From Saccoglossus kowalevskii (taxonomy: Eukaryota; Hemichordata; Enteropneusta; Harrimaniidae), in contig NW_003123412.1 of NCBI RefSeq assembly GCF_000003605.2, positions 205,210 to 234,676 on the forward strand: a stretch of DNA of 29,467 nt, read 5' to 3'. Shown here one piece after another: positions 1 through 14,100 of this stretch. Position numbers and translations under genes: made by a program. The notes beneath the pieces were generated by a model, which worked only from the letters and a program-made list of their open reading frames with translations, was not told the origin of the DNA and did no database searches. Position 1 is the stretch's first letter; each line of letters opens with the position of its first letter.

Positions 1-1805
1 TTTTTGATGACATGGCCTTGTCTCGTTTTTCTTGCCTGACTGTTGTTGCGGTATGTGTTTGGATTCTCTGGGCTGGTGGCGTGGTATTCATTTAATTCTT
101 TCGGTTAACTGATGGTATGATATTTGTAGTGAAAGGTGTTTTTCACCATGGAGAGAGAGAGCAATAACGAATGACCGAATGTATATTAAATGCAAAATAC
201 GACAAGATAGATTTATTAACATTGACGAAATTACAAACTTCTGTGAATGGTACAAATTATTTGGCAGACTGATCAAAGGGAAAACATTAATATCCGATTA
301 GTGTTCATCAAATTGACTACTATGGGTTGGTGCATGATGCATGTTGATGCGATTGTCCTACCAATAATTCTCATGGAGATAGAGATGTGAAAAATGGGTA
401 TACTGAATCAGTTATTTCTATGGGAAAACTCTTCTACATATTTCATTTGCATGCAAATTAATAAAATGAATGCTTTAAGTTAATATTATGACTTTTAGAT
501 TGGTCATTTAGCAAATCTACGTCAAGACATGATTGGTACACAATGTATTCACCACATATCGATTGATACTATCCCATTCTAAGTGTGTGCACAATACAAT
601 GTTTGCTTTCATATGTTTTCCGATCACGACGCATGCGTATAAAATCCCTGAATAAACGTCTTTGGTTTTGGTAGTTTAATAAGGAACATTCACTAAAGCC
701 AGGTATGTTTCTTCGCCTCTGTTTTTCAATAAATTCGAAAAATAACAATATAAGTTTGCAATCAATAAAAAATGTTTAAGACATCTTTTAAAACATCTCT
801 TCTCCTTTCGATATAAATAAAATATGTTACAATAAGATGTCATTATTTAAGTAAGTGTTTGTTCACCTAGAAATTAAATATACTTTAATGGTTTAAGATT
901 CCGATTTCGGACAACAATAAATTATCTGGAATTAGAACATTAATATTATATGGTACGCTATCAGTGTAGTCTTATTATGGAGTATGCAGCCATGATGTCA
1001 AGATTACTGTGACTGTTAGCCACAAGCCGAGTGGAATTACAAATGTGCTGTTTGTGTAATATATATATATAGAATTTGCCCATGGATGCATGATTCCATT
1101 GCACGACTAAATGTACATTCAAGAATTGACAATGCGATGTATTAGAACACGGATATATAAAATAGGTCTAATGTTCTCTTCTTGTCTGATTCGGGGTATG
1201 AATCATTATCGTTTACATATCTTTGGTATCTGACTATATACCAATTTTGCTGGCACTGGGTTTATGTTCACGGCTAATATAATAAACAACGGTTATGTTT
1301 CTACGACTGTGATGAATAAAACTCATCGAAGGGGTAATCTAGCAAACCTTCTGAGACTACAGACTATAGGCCAAGCACCTTCTGGAAGGGTCGGTCTCTT
1401 CCTTAGGTAGGGACAAGCGGCTTCGGTAAAGATTGTCGAACAGCACATAATATATACATTTAAGCAAGTTCGTATACTTCAACATATTAGCTACAGTACA
1501 AATAACCATCGGCCCGGGTGAGATGGCAGCGCAATAACTGACAGACGTTCACATTGACATAACTCTTGGGAACAACACTTGGGAAGCATAGCCATTATAA
1601 TTGTTAGGTATATTGTTTGGCAAGATGATCGCAATCCGTGAGCCGCCTTCCGAGGTCTCCTGATCCACAGATACTCTATTCCACCTCCACTTGAAGACAC
1701 GCGACTCTTTCCAATACGACGTTGAATGCAAAACAGCATTCTGGTTTGATTCACCGGTTAATCATAAACCATCTAGTTAATGTCTCATATTTACTTCCAG
1801 ATATT
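1..1805 (-). other. 3' UTR and downstream flank of Lhx2/9
   Basis: No second gene is recognised. The proximal part (about 1330-1805) is less AT-rich and is probably transcribed as 3' UTR. No AATAAA occurs on the minus strand close to the stop. Candidate signals are CATAAA (plus-strand tttatg at 1261-1266), ATTAAA (tttaat at 884-889) and a canonical AATAAA far out (tttatt at 212-217). The true 3' end cannot be chosen from sequence alone. A GA-rich run lies near 151-161. The short open frames here look like chance. Confidence 0.5.
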
Positions 1806-2105
1806 TCACAATTCGGTGTTGAACATTTCGGATATATTCGGCGTTTGGTCGTGGTCCTGGAGGTGTTCAGATTCCATATCCATTTCCATCTCCATTTCCA
1901 TGTCCATACTTCCCGGAGGCGGTGTCTGTAGTCCTGGCGGTGTGGCGGCTGTCAGGTCTGACATACTGCCTGTACCAGGAGTACTTGCACTAAGATCAGT
2001 CAACGTTGTCCCTGAGTCATTTATGGTGTTGTTATTATTTCCATCTCCATCCTTTCCTTTGCTCAAACTTCTGCGGTATTTCGCTCTTGCATTTTGAAAC
2101 CAGAC
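1806..2105 (-). CDS. Lhx2/9: Lhx2/9 exon 5 (recognition helix and C-terminal tail)
   Basis: 99 codons plus TGA. Acceptor tatccag|GTC, phase 0. It starts VWFQNARAKYRRSLSKGKDG, so the DNA-contacting Q50, N51 and R53 are present. Next come an Asn run (NNNN), GTTLTDLSAS (a TTLTDL motif shared with Lhx2 and Lhx9), a Ser/Thr/Pro-rich stretch with TPPGLQTPPPG, and an unusual Met/Asp/Glu repeat (MDMEMEMEMDME) encoded by a 6-bp repeat at 1873-1907. The protein ends NISEMFNTEL. The TLTNLF ending of vertebrate Lhx2/9 is absent. The tail is the least conserved part of the family and probably carries activation functions; that is inference. Confidence 0.95.
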   Translation of the reverse strand, partial: VWFQNARAKYRRSLSKGKDGDGNNNNTINDSGTTLTDLSASTPGTGSMSDLTAATPPGLQTPPPGSMDMEMEMEMDMESEHLQDHDQTPNISEMFNTEL

Positions 2106-5100
2106 CTGGATATGCAAAGCATAAATGTATGTTTAGAAATAGTTCAATTAATGCATTCAGCAAATCCAAAACTAAGTATGTTTGCTCAAGGGGATCAGTA
2201 ATACGATTATGTCTAATCACCCATGTGTACATACAATGGTATATGGCAGTGCGCAGTGCGAATGGGGTATTCAATAAAACGCACCCGGTACCCACTAGTT
2301 CTTTCATCAAAATGTTTGGCCTATATGAAACTAAATTGTTGTTTTGAACTTGGGAATCACATTGGTGGATTTGGTTTAGAAATCGTGACAATCTTGCTTG
2401 TCTTTGGTTTCCTTTTAGCGTAGTTGTATTCAGTACCAAAGCCCACTCAACTACGTGACCTCAGAGATTCGACTAGTCCATCTAGTCAATGTAGGTCCGC
2501 GTTTATTACACGCTTTTTCAAGCAGCATTTTGAGGGAAGATTGTATAGCCCAGTGAGGTGCTAAGTGGAAGAGTTCGAATCTCGCGTTGCGTGTTTATAT
2601 GTTCGTAATTGGCCTGTAATTTATATTATGTGATGTACGCCTGTCATATCACTCACCTGAAGTACTCGTTTAGTAAGACCAGTTTTCTGTGCTAGTTGTT
2701 TAAGATCTTTGGCATCAGGATTATGATTCAGAGCAAAATAGGATTTCATTGTTCGTAACTGGTGGTGTTTGAAAGACGTCCTCATTCTTTTTGTCCTTTG
2801 TTGTGTGTATTGATCAGAGTTCAGGTCTTGGTGGTTTTCGCTGTCGTTATGTGGATACCCTGTAATAAAACAAAATAATAAATGTATAAAATGTCACAAT
2901 AATAAATATTAGCACTAGTACTCAATCGCTGTAAGCAGACAGCTTACGTTGCCAATAATAAGTAACGGTACATGTTAATACCCACTGGCATTTTAACAAG
3001 TTGCAATGGTATCAGGGCAATCGAGATCTCTTTTTCTCAGGAGTTTATTTCACCTCATAATCATAATCATAATCAAAACAATCAAGACTCGATCTTTGTT
3101 GAAAAACATAAAACTTCACATTTTAGAGTATTTCTGAACCGAGATTCATTGGATCGAGTTACAAGTAGATATCTACATTGTTTTGGTTTCCTTCTGTGTC
3201 AGCTCATATGACGTCAGCCAGAAAAAGAAAGCCCTTTGATGTCAGGGAAACCGATCCGTATACGGTTTCCTTAGCATATGTTGCATACCAGGCAAGGTAT
3301 TTAACCCAAAAAATGGATCTATAATATTACATGAAAACAATCCCTCCGCCCTTCTTTTTGATGTTATGGTAAGATGATGTTATGATAAAGTTAAATAAAA
3401 CTAATCTTCAAGATAATCAGTCACAAGTATGAAAGTATATTATTCTCCAATGTAAAAGGCAAGCAATAATTTCACGTGTAAATGCGACAACAATGGGACT
3501 TGATACAGAGTCTGTATATCCTTATCTATATGGATATCTACAGACATTGTCCTGCGGCTAGGGCAATGTGTGTCTGATTTTAGCGAGGTATTATTTCCTC
3601 ATCAAATTGAAATAGCGATTTGGGAAATTAATTATATTTATCGCCAAGGGTGATACTTTTATATCCAATGAACATTATGTTATCTGTTATTACTAATTGC
3701 TGTCTCCGATTTACAAGTAAAATCAAGATTTCATTTTTAAGGTTTGAGTGTTGACAATGTTAGGGTATACTAGTTTGAAATTATAATTAATTAATTTTGA
3801 AAACATTAAAATTGAATGAATATCGATTTGAAGATTACATAGTATGAATGTGTGATTGCTCGGGAACATTCTGCATTCAATACAGCTTAATACTTATACA
3901 ATTACATACTTAGACTGGTAACAAGGCGTGAAATAAATTCTAAGTCTTCTAATTCACTTTAAAGTAACTAATAATGTGTTTTCGTCTTTCAAACATAGTA
4001 GTTTGGTTGGTGGCAAGAAGATGAGCTGCCCATTGCCGGCGGAGGATTCACCTCGGCCGCCGGGCAGCTAAGATCCATGACGCCTGGCTGTATCACCTGA
4101 ACATCTACCCCTATCTGCTCGCTTACAAAAAGGTTACTGGCAGACTAACAAGTCAAATGTACCTCAGGGTGATATAGATAAAACACTCCAATTTAGACCT
4201 TACGAACGTAGCAGAACTTAGGCGCTTCAGAAGAAGGGACTATGGAGGATGATACGCTTGACCGGATCATTGGACTGATGAGAGCACTCGAGTTTTCCTT
4301 ATCAGATAAAGCTAACACGCTTAGTTGTCTCAGGAAATCTGACAGTTTGATGGGTAAGGCATAAGTTAACAATAAAGGAGGGCTTAATTGCCCTCTATGA
4401 GACTGATAGTAACACTGATAACAACGTAAGAGTATCCACCATGGACACACTACAGATAGTGCCGTCCGGGATGGCTGTAGGCTGCGCATCGTTTTGATCT
4501 TACATTTCAGATTACATTCTGGATATCCCTAGTATTAACCCTGTCAACGTCAAAGTCAAATTTTGTCACCTTTCACAAAAAACTGCCTAATTTGGTTCAA
4601 AATTAATAAAAAAATATCTATATAGAAAATATACTAGTATTCGCAAAACGTAGTACTAAAGTTGGAAAAGTTGGAAGTTATGCCCATTTGGTCCAAAATT
4701 AATGGAAAAAAATATAGAAAATATATTCGCAAAACGTAGTACTAAAGGATTTAACATAACTATGACAGGTTTTAACTAGTTTGAAAAGAACGCCAAGCTT
4801 ACTTTTTATTATTAAGTACTATGACAACAATAATAAGTATGTTAAAAAACAAAAAGTAATCAAATCGACAAATATTCTGTTCGATGAGTTTTTTGTTGTT
4901 GTATTTACAATGATATTTAGATTAGCATCAGAGGACTCTTAAACTCAAATAATTTCAAAATGAAATCTTTACATACACACAAAAAAGAATCGTTTGATTT
5001 ACAAAAGGCACGCTTGAAATGCATAGTGACGTATCGAGGTCCAAATGGCCCCAGGAACAGTTTTCTGCAACAAAGGAAGACCATGGGAAAACGGAAATTT

Positions 5101-8100
5101 GGGCAACTATAACGTTGTTAAACACAACAATCACAGTGATAGGGGGTCTTTTTAGCTGGATATCAGTGTCCGTTTTATGAATTAGCGTACATTTACAATT
5201 ACATTAAAAGTGAAGTAGACAGAGGTAAATAGCTGTAAGCAGTAATACCAATGCAGTCACTCTTGCCTTATTTGTCAAGTCGGGTTCTCCTACGTTATGT
5301 GCTGAATTTAGTGAGTTTTCACACAAAATGTGGACAGTAATGGTTTCTTTTTACCGATCCTAGTTGAATTCGGGCTAGGTATTATCCACTAAAATTGTTA
5401 TTACAACTGCTATATTAGCAAGGCTGTATTGCATTATCTGTGAGTGGTCCACCGAAGAACAGCCTTACAGTGTCACTTGCACTACGTTTTATACGCATAT
5501 GTGTCTCCGTAGACGCCAGACCGATAGTTGCTATATGATACTCGCGTTTTTCTGCCTCTCATTTTGCTTTGTTTGCAAATGCGAGAATACTATAGTGTTA
5601 GCAAGGACACAGTTACTTGTGTTGTGTATTTAGTAAACATGGCTTTGTTTGAAGTCTTCAAACACCCTACAGGGCTCAGCGAAGAAGTACCAAAAATAGG
5701 GAAAATTTAACACGTGAATCAACACTGGGCGACGGCCGAGGAGATACCGCAGCTCAGATTCTCACGAAAGCTTTGGCACATGGTGCGATATGCCCACACG
5801 ATGTATTTAAGGATGGCTCACAGCTGTGATCTTTACACTATAACACAAAACATACCTTAATATAAAGACGTGGAAATTCCATATTTCATACGAGAACATT
5901 GGCACAGCTTACGATACAAGTAATGTTCGAGCTTTTATTTAGTATCAACCGACTACACATTGCTTTGTAAAATTGTCATTTTCAAGAAACGTTCATGTAG
6001 TTATAATGTGGACTACTAAATTTTCTCTGAAAAAACATTTTGACTGTTCTATATGAAGTTTATTTTTATTAAGTTTATTTTTTATGTGAGTTGACTGTGA
6101 AATATGGGAAAAAGATATTATATTTTCAGCCATTCATCTCTTCAGCGAATAGGGAGAATAAATTTCAAGTGAAAATAAAATAATTTGCAGTACACGTAAC
6201 ATATATAGCATTTACACCAAGCGATACGGAGACGAATGCAGGTTATATGCAGTTGTAACCAATACGGGAAGTCGATTATTAATACACGCAAGGTTAAACT
6301 ATGTTACCGCTAAGTAAATTTGAAGCACTGGCTTCTTAAGTCGGCCAGACAGCGAGACACGTGCGGAAACGGTCAAAAAGCTCCCTTTCCGAGTCGGATT
6401 AAAACGTTAACACCACATGCGGAGAAGTCAATGTCTTGGAACTTGATCAGTTGCAGGAGTTCTGGTACGGATTAGAAAGCAAGAGAAACGTATCTATCTA
6501 GTATCGCCATGACCCCTGTAGTTTGAGAGAACTCAGTCGCCGTAAAACTGCAAGCTGTATTTTGACGCGGCCTGTGTTTCGGTTCGTTCGCATTATGTGA
6601 AAATGATGCAGTAGCCTAGTTTTATTATGCAACCATGTTACGCATCAGACGACCGAACAGAGGAAATCATTTACTCTTAGTGTGTATTACAATGCATTCA
6701 GGCGAACTGAGATAGAAAATTTAATACAGCCCTTATAAACCATTAGACTAACAAAAAGAGGTAGAATTACTATGATTCAATGTATATGTGGGGGCATCAA
6801 AGACTCGCAGCTAGGGTTCAGCAGATAGGAACGCACCCAGCTAGTCAAAGTGCGTATACCTTCTTCGATTGTAGAGTTGACGGGTTTAGTGACTACTCTA
6901 ACTATAGATGGGTAGCATGTATTTGTACTATCCATTTGTAGCTGGTGTTACTCATCAATATTATTGTGAAAACGGCCTAACAATAGGAGTCGAATTGAAT
7001 GAGCTTGATCTATCAAGGCAACCGTTGGCGTGTAGTGTTTCCATAGCCTTCTCCCTGTGGGGATTTGGTGGCATATAGAGCACGATAGCGTGAACTATTT
7101 AGCCAAGAAATGCTAGTCAGTAACCCGATCTGTAACTGGACACTCAGACTCAAAGCAAACATGATTCTGCACACTTTATTCGTTCATCCCCACGGTGCGT
7201 GTTTTCTTTGGCTTTTCATAGTGTCAACCAGTGTCAACATTCAAGTCTTCTGACGTTTCTACCCCGTGGGCATACTGTCCATATAATGGTGGAAAGGCGA
7301 GACGCCGATGTTGTTGTCCTCTTCGTCAAGTATTGAAAGTATGAGTTAGAATAACAGCGGCAATTCGTTGATCAAACAGTATCAGTGAAGGGCTTAGTAG
7401 GATTTATCTATCAGATGTTAAAACGTTGACAGGGAAAACACTCAAAACTTAGCGTACATGAGGGAATCGCCATGCCTTGGAGCTGAAAATAGCAATGCTA
7501 TAACCATCATCTACCATGCTGCTCAGACTCATTTAGATAAGGAAGGAAATTGCAGTGTTTGCCACCATTTTGATGGACTCTCATATTATATATGTTTGTA
7601 TTGAAACACAAAACACTTGTGCAATCACGGGTACTAGGAACCGTGGTGCAATGTAGTATTTAACAAATGCCAGTTTTTTTGGGGGACTATATGGCAGTTA
7701 TATGATTTCTGGGCGTGGTCTGACACATTGTTTCAAAATGTTTGTTGGTACCTGGTTGACTCGTCCAAGACCATTAGCGTGTAGTTCCTTGCACGAGTGC
7801 GATGTGGCGTACAGGAGAGTGGTATGATGTGCCCTGATGGGATGTGCTGTTCACTTGAACGTTACTCTACATATTGCGTTATTGTAGTTTAATGGTAACG
7901 AGGATCCTCGTTTTGAACAACTAATACAACAGAATGGAAAAAAAACACGAGCTTCTCGTTAAACCATCTAGCGTGAAATTGTAAATCGGGTAGGTGTGTT
8001 GAATGTATTAAACGCTCGCAGTCGATGGGGCATATCGGTAACACTATGTAAACGTGCAAATAGCTTGTCCCACTACAGATTAATTTAGTCAAATCTGTAT

Positions 8101-11100
8101 TGGTCTACCCAGTTTCAGTCGCTGATTGTTGTCTAACATTGTTCTCTTAAAACATTATAAAGTGCCAGGCGTGATTTTTGAATAAATGTAGTTTGTCATT
8201 TGATGGCGATGAACCTAAAATCTACGGATCAAGCAACTTCGTGTTTAGACATGCTTCAATTTATAACGTTGCGTTTTTACCGCATTATTCTATTCAGTTT
8301 GTTACTGAGTTTTTATTATTACCAATACATGTGGACAATATGTGGCGTTCTATGTTTCATTAGTGGTGCTATCTGCTAGTACCGAAGTCTTACTTGACTA
8401 TTTCGCCCAGCATTATCGAGGATGATTGCATGGAAGACGGCTCAAATGGCCGATCATGTTTACTCCGGTCTAACTAAGGAGAGTTGGAGCAAGCAGAATA
8501 ACTGGGCTATCTTGAAAGAAGACAGTTGTGCGCCCTCGTCCACGACGGTTTTGATCAGATCCAGCACTTACATGCTCACATCAACAGGGTTTAACGTATA
8601 AACGTAACACGCAGAATGGATAATGTCGGATAACCATTCTAAGCACAATACATTAATATAATGCAGATTACACGATGCTATGTAGTCAATCCCCGTTGCA
8701 TAACGATTGCCTATAACCAATTCCCAGACACATTTATTTCAATAAAACAAATCATAATCAATTTCTCTTTAGAAATCGGTTTAGTGTTCGAAATTGTACA
8801 CTGACACCTTATCGGCTTTAAAACAAGAACTAAGTGCATTACCGCAAGTGGCTTCGATGACAGCATAAGCATTTATCCTCCATGGCACGCAGCGTGTACG
8901 GTTCAATATAAACACAAGACGAAAAGGTGGTGCTGTATAAATTGTGTATATGTGCGCCTAATCGAAAACTATTTCCTTTAGTCATCTGACCCATGTCTGG
9001 CATTGATTGCTAGCAAAGTAGAGGAAATGTTTTGACTGCTCGGAAATTGAACTGAACACTGTAAGGATTATATGGATTGGGGGTTGAATTGTAGTCTAAG
9101 TAACTGTTGCTCAAAAGAGGAAATTGTTTATAACATTATGTAAACAATATTCTATTGCAATTGCAAAATAGAATCGAGAAAGTGTTTTCGATTTTTGACA
9201 AATTAGCGCGGCTTTTAAATAAGGTGAAAGCTTTTGATAATGTTCTTTATACTACTAACGCCACCTGGAGTATTCATTCATTTTATTGTGATAGTTTGTT
9301 TTTCAACATGGCCCCATTCCTCTCATTGTTTTTCCATTCCGTCACGACCAGACATATAGCACCATGTAGTAGACAATCACACACAAAGGAACACTACTTC
9401 GATGTATAATCCATACATATATACGTCTTCCTTTCATGGATATACGAAATAGTAGAATTCCCTTTCAAACCTTCAAATGGCATCATCGTTCGCGAACTCG
9501 AACAAAAACGCACATTAATAAGAACACAAAATAAATACAATTCAAGCCCTTAAGCTTCGCCAAAGGGAGGCGTGTCCCAGACCAAACAGCCATATGTGTT
9601 ATCGTCCAAGTGTTATTTTTATTTTCACCTTTTCACCAAGAAAACAAAGGTTTTATTTCTTTACACATTGAAATTGTTTGTATTATCGATTCTGCCTTAA
9701 CAGTCCAATATCCTATTGGTAGCATGCAAAAAAATACCCATTGACTTTCTTAAATGAGTAAAATGAAATTGATCACGTTTCTAATGATTATATTATAATG
9801 TTATTTGTATAATGAATGCCCAAATTTCCCCCATTGTATTCTCCCAGCTTATAGTAATCTGCCACGTAAAACCGTTAACAGAGTTCTTCGCCTATAATAA
9901 TTCCGATTATCATAGGTTTAGTGAACTAGTACACGTTCTTATATTCCAGTCATCAATTAGAATGAAAAAGAGTACAGTTAAGTTACGGAATGATATAATT
10001 GGAAGCGATCTAACGGACACGAGTTAAATAGTAGCTGACTTCAGATAAATCGTATAATAACATTAAACATTAGTTTGCAATGCCAATTACGTTCATAGGA
10101 TGGAGACAGGTGTTACTACGTAAACGATTTAGCGTAACAGTCAAACTTTGACCCTTCCATATTTCCTAAGACGTCACTTCTTCTGGAACAGTAGTACTAA
10201 AAGTAACAAATTGAGACAAGCTGATCTGTACCTGCCTCGCTTTACTGTGGTTTCGCTGCCGTCTTCTGCGCACATTCTAGTACACACACGTTCAGGGCAG
10301 AGGCAATAAGCTATTTGACCCGTCAATCTGCTTATAGCAGTATACAATAACACTTTTAAAAAGGAATTACAATAAAAAGAACTGTAGCCAAATCGTCTAC
10401 TTGGTATGTTAAATAATTAAGTACACTTAATAACATTTGTGCATCGTCATTTTTCTCCGTATTAACTCATTTATTGACAGAAGTCTCCCATTCCCCACAA
10501 GATTCGACCTTTGACCAGCTCCCTCTGCCTTAATTCTATTTCTAAGGTTTACTTGAAGTGTCTATTCCCTTAAGTAATTTCATGTAAAATGCCCATATTT
10601 ACAGATGACAACCCCAATCAACTGTAAGCTCTTTTAAAATAGCTAGCCCGTCATCGATTTTCTCACTCAGCCCTTGGTCGCCTTCAAAACAATTTAAAAT
10701 GTCACAAGCAATACTGCGGACACGAAATGAACGTCACTTCTCTGGTTAGTTGTTGAGATTTACTTCAATGATTGCAAAATATGGCGAGAACTGTATTTAT
10801 CCGCAAACATTTATGCTGGAATGTTCATATCTGCATAATCTTGAATGCCAGCGAGATTAAAAAATATATTATGTGGAGGATCAGTCCTTGCCGATATTGA
10901 AACGCGTTAGCCGAATGGTCGAGTCAGGGGTCGTCGTTACATTGCAATGCATAGCCGATACAGATAGAACATAAACAGTGCATTGAGTGGATGAATACAA
11001 AGGCATATACTATTTCACTTAAACGCGTACAAATCGCGTTCGAGAAAGTATCACGGGTTCAGGGGTCACATTTTCTCAAATGCGGTGACCTGAGGTGCGT

Positions 11101-14100
11101 GTAGCGTCCCGATTTGAGCGTCGTTGACAAACATAATTAGATAAGTTGACAAACGTTAGTTTTTGACATTTGATGGAATTGCATGAAATATTGAAATGAA
11201 ATGTTTCAACAAGACATATCTTAAATGGGCAGATAGACAGCGGGAGGGCGGTGTTTGAAATGCAGGTATTTTGAGGTCAACTAAAGTGTAAACTGAATAA
11301 GTGCGGTCTACTGGACTCAACAATCATACATAGAAGCATTTATCGACGGCTTTCATAAAACAAGTTTAAAAACAAACATGCCTCCGTTAATCAAACTCAA
11401 ATTGCACCTCTGACAAATCGCTTAATGCTCAATTGACGCGGATATCTGTTTCTATAGTCGCCCAAATCTACATGCTATCCGCAGAGACGAAATGGTGGTC
11501 TAAACACGCGCTTAGGTCACGACTTTTAATTTTACCTGAGTAGTAAAGCGATTTATCGGTTTACGAGTTAAATTAATTGAATTCAAATGAGGGGCCAATC
11601 CATCGGAATCATGATTGCAGTGTAGATCTTGTTTTTAATATACTTTTCATGATTCTTGTATTATTCGCCTTGGGTATACTACTATATGTGTTTTAAATAG
11701 AAAGTAAATGTAGGGTGATGAGCGGATGGCCGCAGTGATGGACCTTTTCATGTACACGTTCTTGTAGTCTATGTGAAGGAATTGATAGTGAAAGGTCTAT
11801 GTAGTGATCTATTTGTTTGTATGTATGTTTGTTATTCTGAGGCGCCTATACGTGGCATATATCGAACCCCCGTGCTATTTATAGAGTGTTTCCCCATATA
11901 TACGAAAATGACCCCAGCAGTAATTCAGTGTTTTCTCCCCAAGGTGCAGCTGTTTTGCATACAAATCACGTGAACGTTTGGTGATGTATGAAGTTAAAGG
12001 GCGACAGTCGTCGTGCCGCGTCCTGTTCGATATGGGACTCATAGCGACGTATACAACGCGTGTAAAATACATTGTTTATTTACATGAAAATCGAACACGC
12101 GCTGCGCGACGACCACCTCGCTTTAAATAAATGTCCGGGCGCTGAGCGGCCGTGGTAAAACAGGTCTGAACTCAGTTTAGTGCGGGACAGTTATAATCGC
12201 AATGGGACACACAAGTATCCCCCTGTAGTATAATGGCGAAAAACAAATAGAGATTGCATTCATTCGAACATTGTCACGTGATACTGGGTGATTTTAACCC
12301 ATCTATCAATATGGTGTTTATTTTTCTAAGTACTCGTGCCATTTGGGCGAGGAAGTATTTATTATCGGCGGAAAATGTTGAGTGGCTTATTTACAAGGTT
12401 AGCAACAACGTGTTTATCAAACGCAAGCTTGATTATAATTTAGATAGCGTCAACGTAGACGCACCCGTCAACACAGACCCATTTTGTATAGATTCCGAGT
12501 TCTACTGACATTCGAACGCTTATTTCAATCTCAATCCCAAGCTTTCTACGTCATTCTGTATTATAACCGATAAACATGAAGAAAAGAAGGAAAATAATGT
12601 ACATATTTTCGGCAAAATTGAACCCCACTATACGATGTTAAATTGTGAAAACGTATTTTGTATTTACGTCGTTGACTAGTAAATAGTCAAAATACTTCTT
12701 CCCTTTCGCTGGGCCCTTCTAAAAACGTTGTTAATCGCAGTCAAATTAATCAAGCTGAGGATCACTTTTTTTTCGCTAAAGTCTTAGGTTTTGAAGGTTA
12801 TCACGATAATGAAATCAAAGAACTTGTTAATAGATTTTTACTAAATCTAATACTGGACATTCGTTGATAGACATCACACTATTATCCATAACAATTGAAA
12901 CCAGATTTGTTTACAATGAGTAAAAAGTAGGAGGGGAGTGGTTGGATATTAACACCATCCCACCATGGCGGGAGTAGTCCGATTACTTAAACTGTGTTTC
13001 AGTAGTTATGTGACGGTTATTTTTTAACGTAAATTTTTAATTTTAAATGGACGTATTCAATATTGTGTTTTGTTCACAAATAATGTCGGCCGCAATTCGA
13101 TGCAGCGAGTGAAAGAGTGTTTTTAATATTAAAATAACGATTGGGTGGGCTATAAACGTGGGAGGGGGATATACAGAGTTTTGTGATTCCACATTTATTA
13201 CAGTGATCAGTGATTTCACGGCGAACTAAGTGTAAACGTTATTGAAATCAAGACGTATATCGTACAGTCGCTCGATTCATCCAAACGCATTCTCACGCCA
13301 AATCTACAAAATATGTCTCAGGTAGATTCTACGGTGACTGTAAATAATAAATTCATATGTGTATATATATCTGTAAATATTCTGTTATATTCTAACCACT
13401 ATCCTTGGGGAAATATACAGTGTAGTGCAACAAAAAAAAGAAAAAAAAAGATGCACAACGAAGTCGTCGTAAATAACATATATTATATCACGCGATAAGA
13501 ACGAATGTTTTCATTCACGTGTTCTTCCTGTTTAATCCGATTCCAGTTATGTTATAAACGTTAAAATGCATCTTTTCTAAGTACGTGTTAATGTGAGGCG
13601 AATCTGAGCACGTTGTGCGGTAATCGAATCAAACTCAGAGACATTCAGTGTCCTTTGTTCGTTAATTTCAGCACGACGCGTACTTAAATAAAGTGATATA
13701 CGTGGTTAATACTATTTTTGAAATGACATTTTTCCAGTCGATTAAAAAGGAGATATGTTCATCGGTCAGTTGAGGAAAATCGTCTAACGCGCTGTTTACT
13801 GAAAACTAAGGACTATCCACGTTTCTTCACGGTTCGTGCGAAAGCTTTGAGAGTTAACTGTCTCGCAATGATATTGGTGCTTTGGTATGACTTGTTCATT
13901 TTAGGATAGTTGTGAGTTAACGGCAGATCACGGTTAATTTGTGATTGCCAGACTAGTGGTAGTGGCATTGATTCTAACACCAAAGTGCTATGTCCAATGT
14001 AAACCGGCTACAATCAGTTTTTACTTTTATTATTTTTTTTTAAATTATTTATTATTTATTTATTAATAATTTTTCAAGCATGTGGTCTAATTTATAGCAA

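Noticed and set aside
1491..1754. Minus-strand frames just 3' of the Lhx2/9 stop codon
   Set aside because: They lie in the probable 3' UTR, have no recognised domain and no acceptor linking them to exon 4 in a fitting phase.
8520..8545. Possible reverse CTCF motif at tgcgccctcgtccacg
   Set aside because: The AG-R-K-GGC core is one base short on the minus strand, so the match is poor.
10905..10950. tRNA A-box-like word ttagccgaatggtcgag
   Set aside because: No B-box at a workable distance (the next gggttca-like word is about 145 bp away) and no cloverleaf could be drawn.
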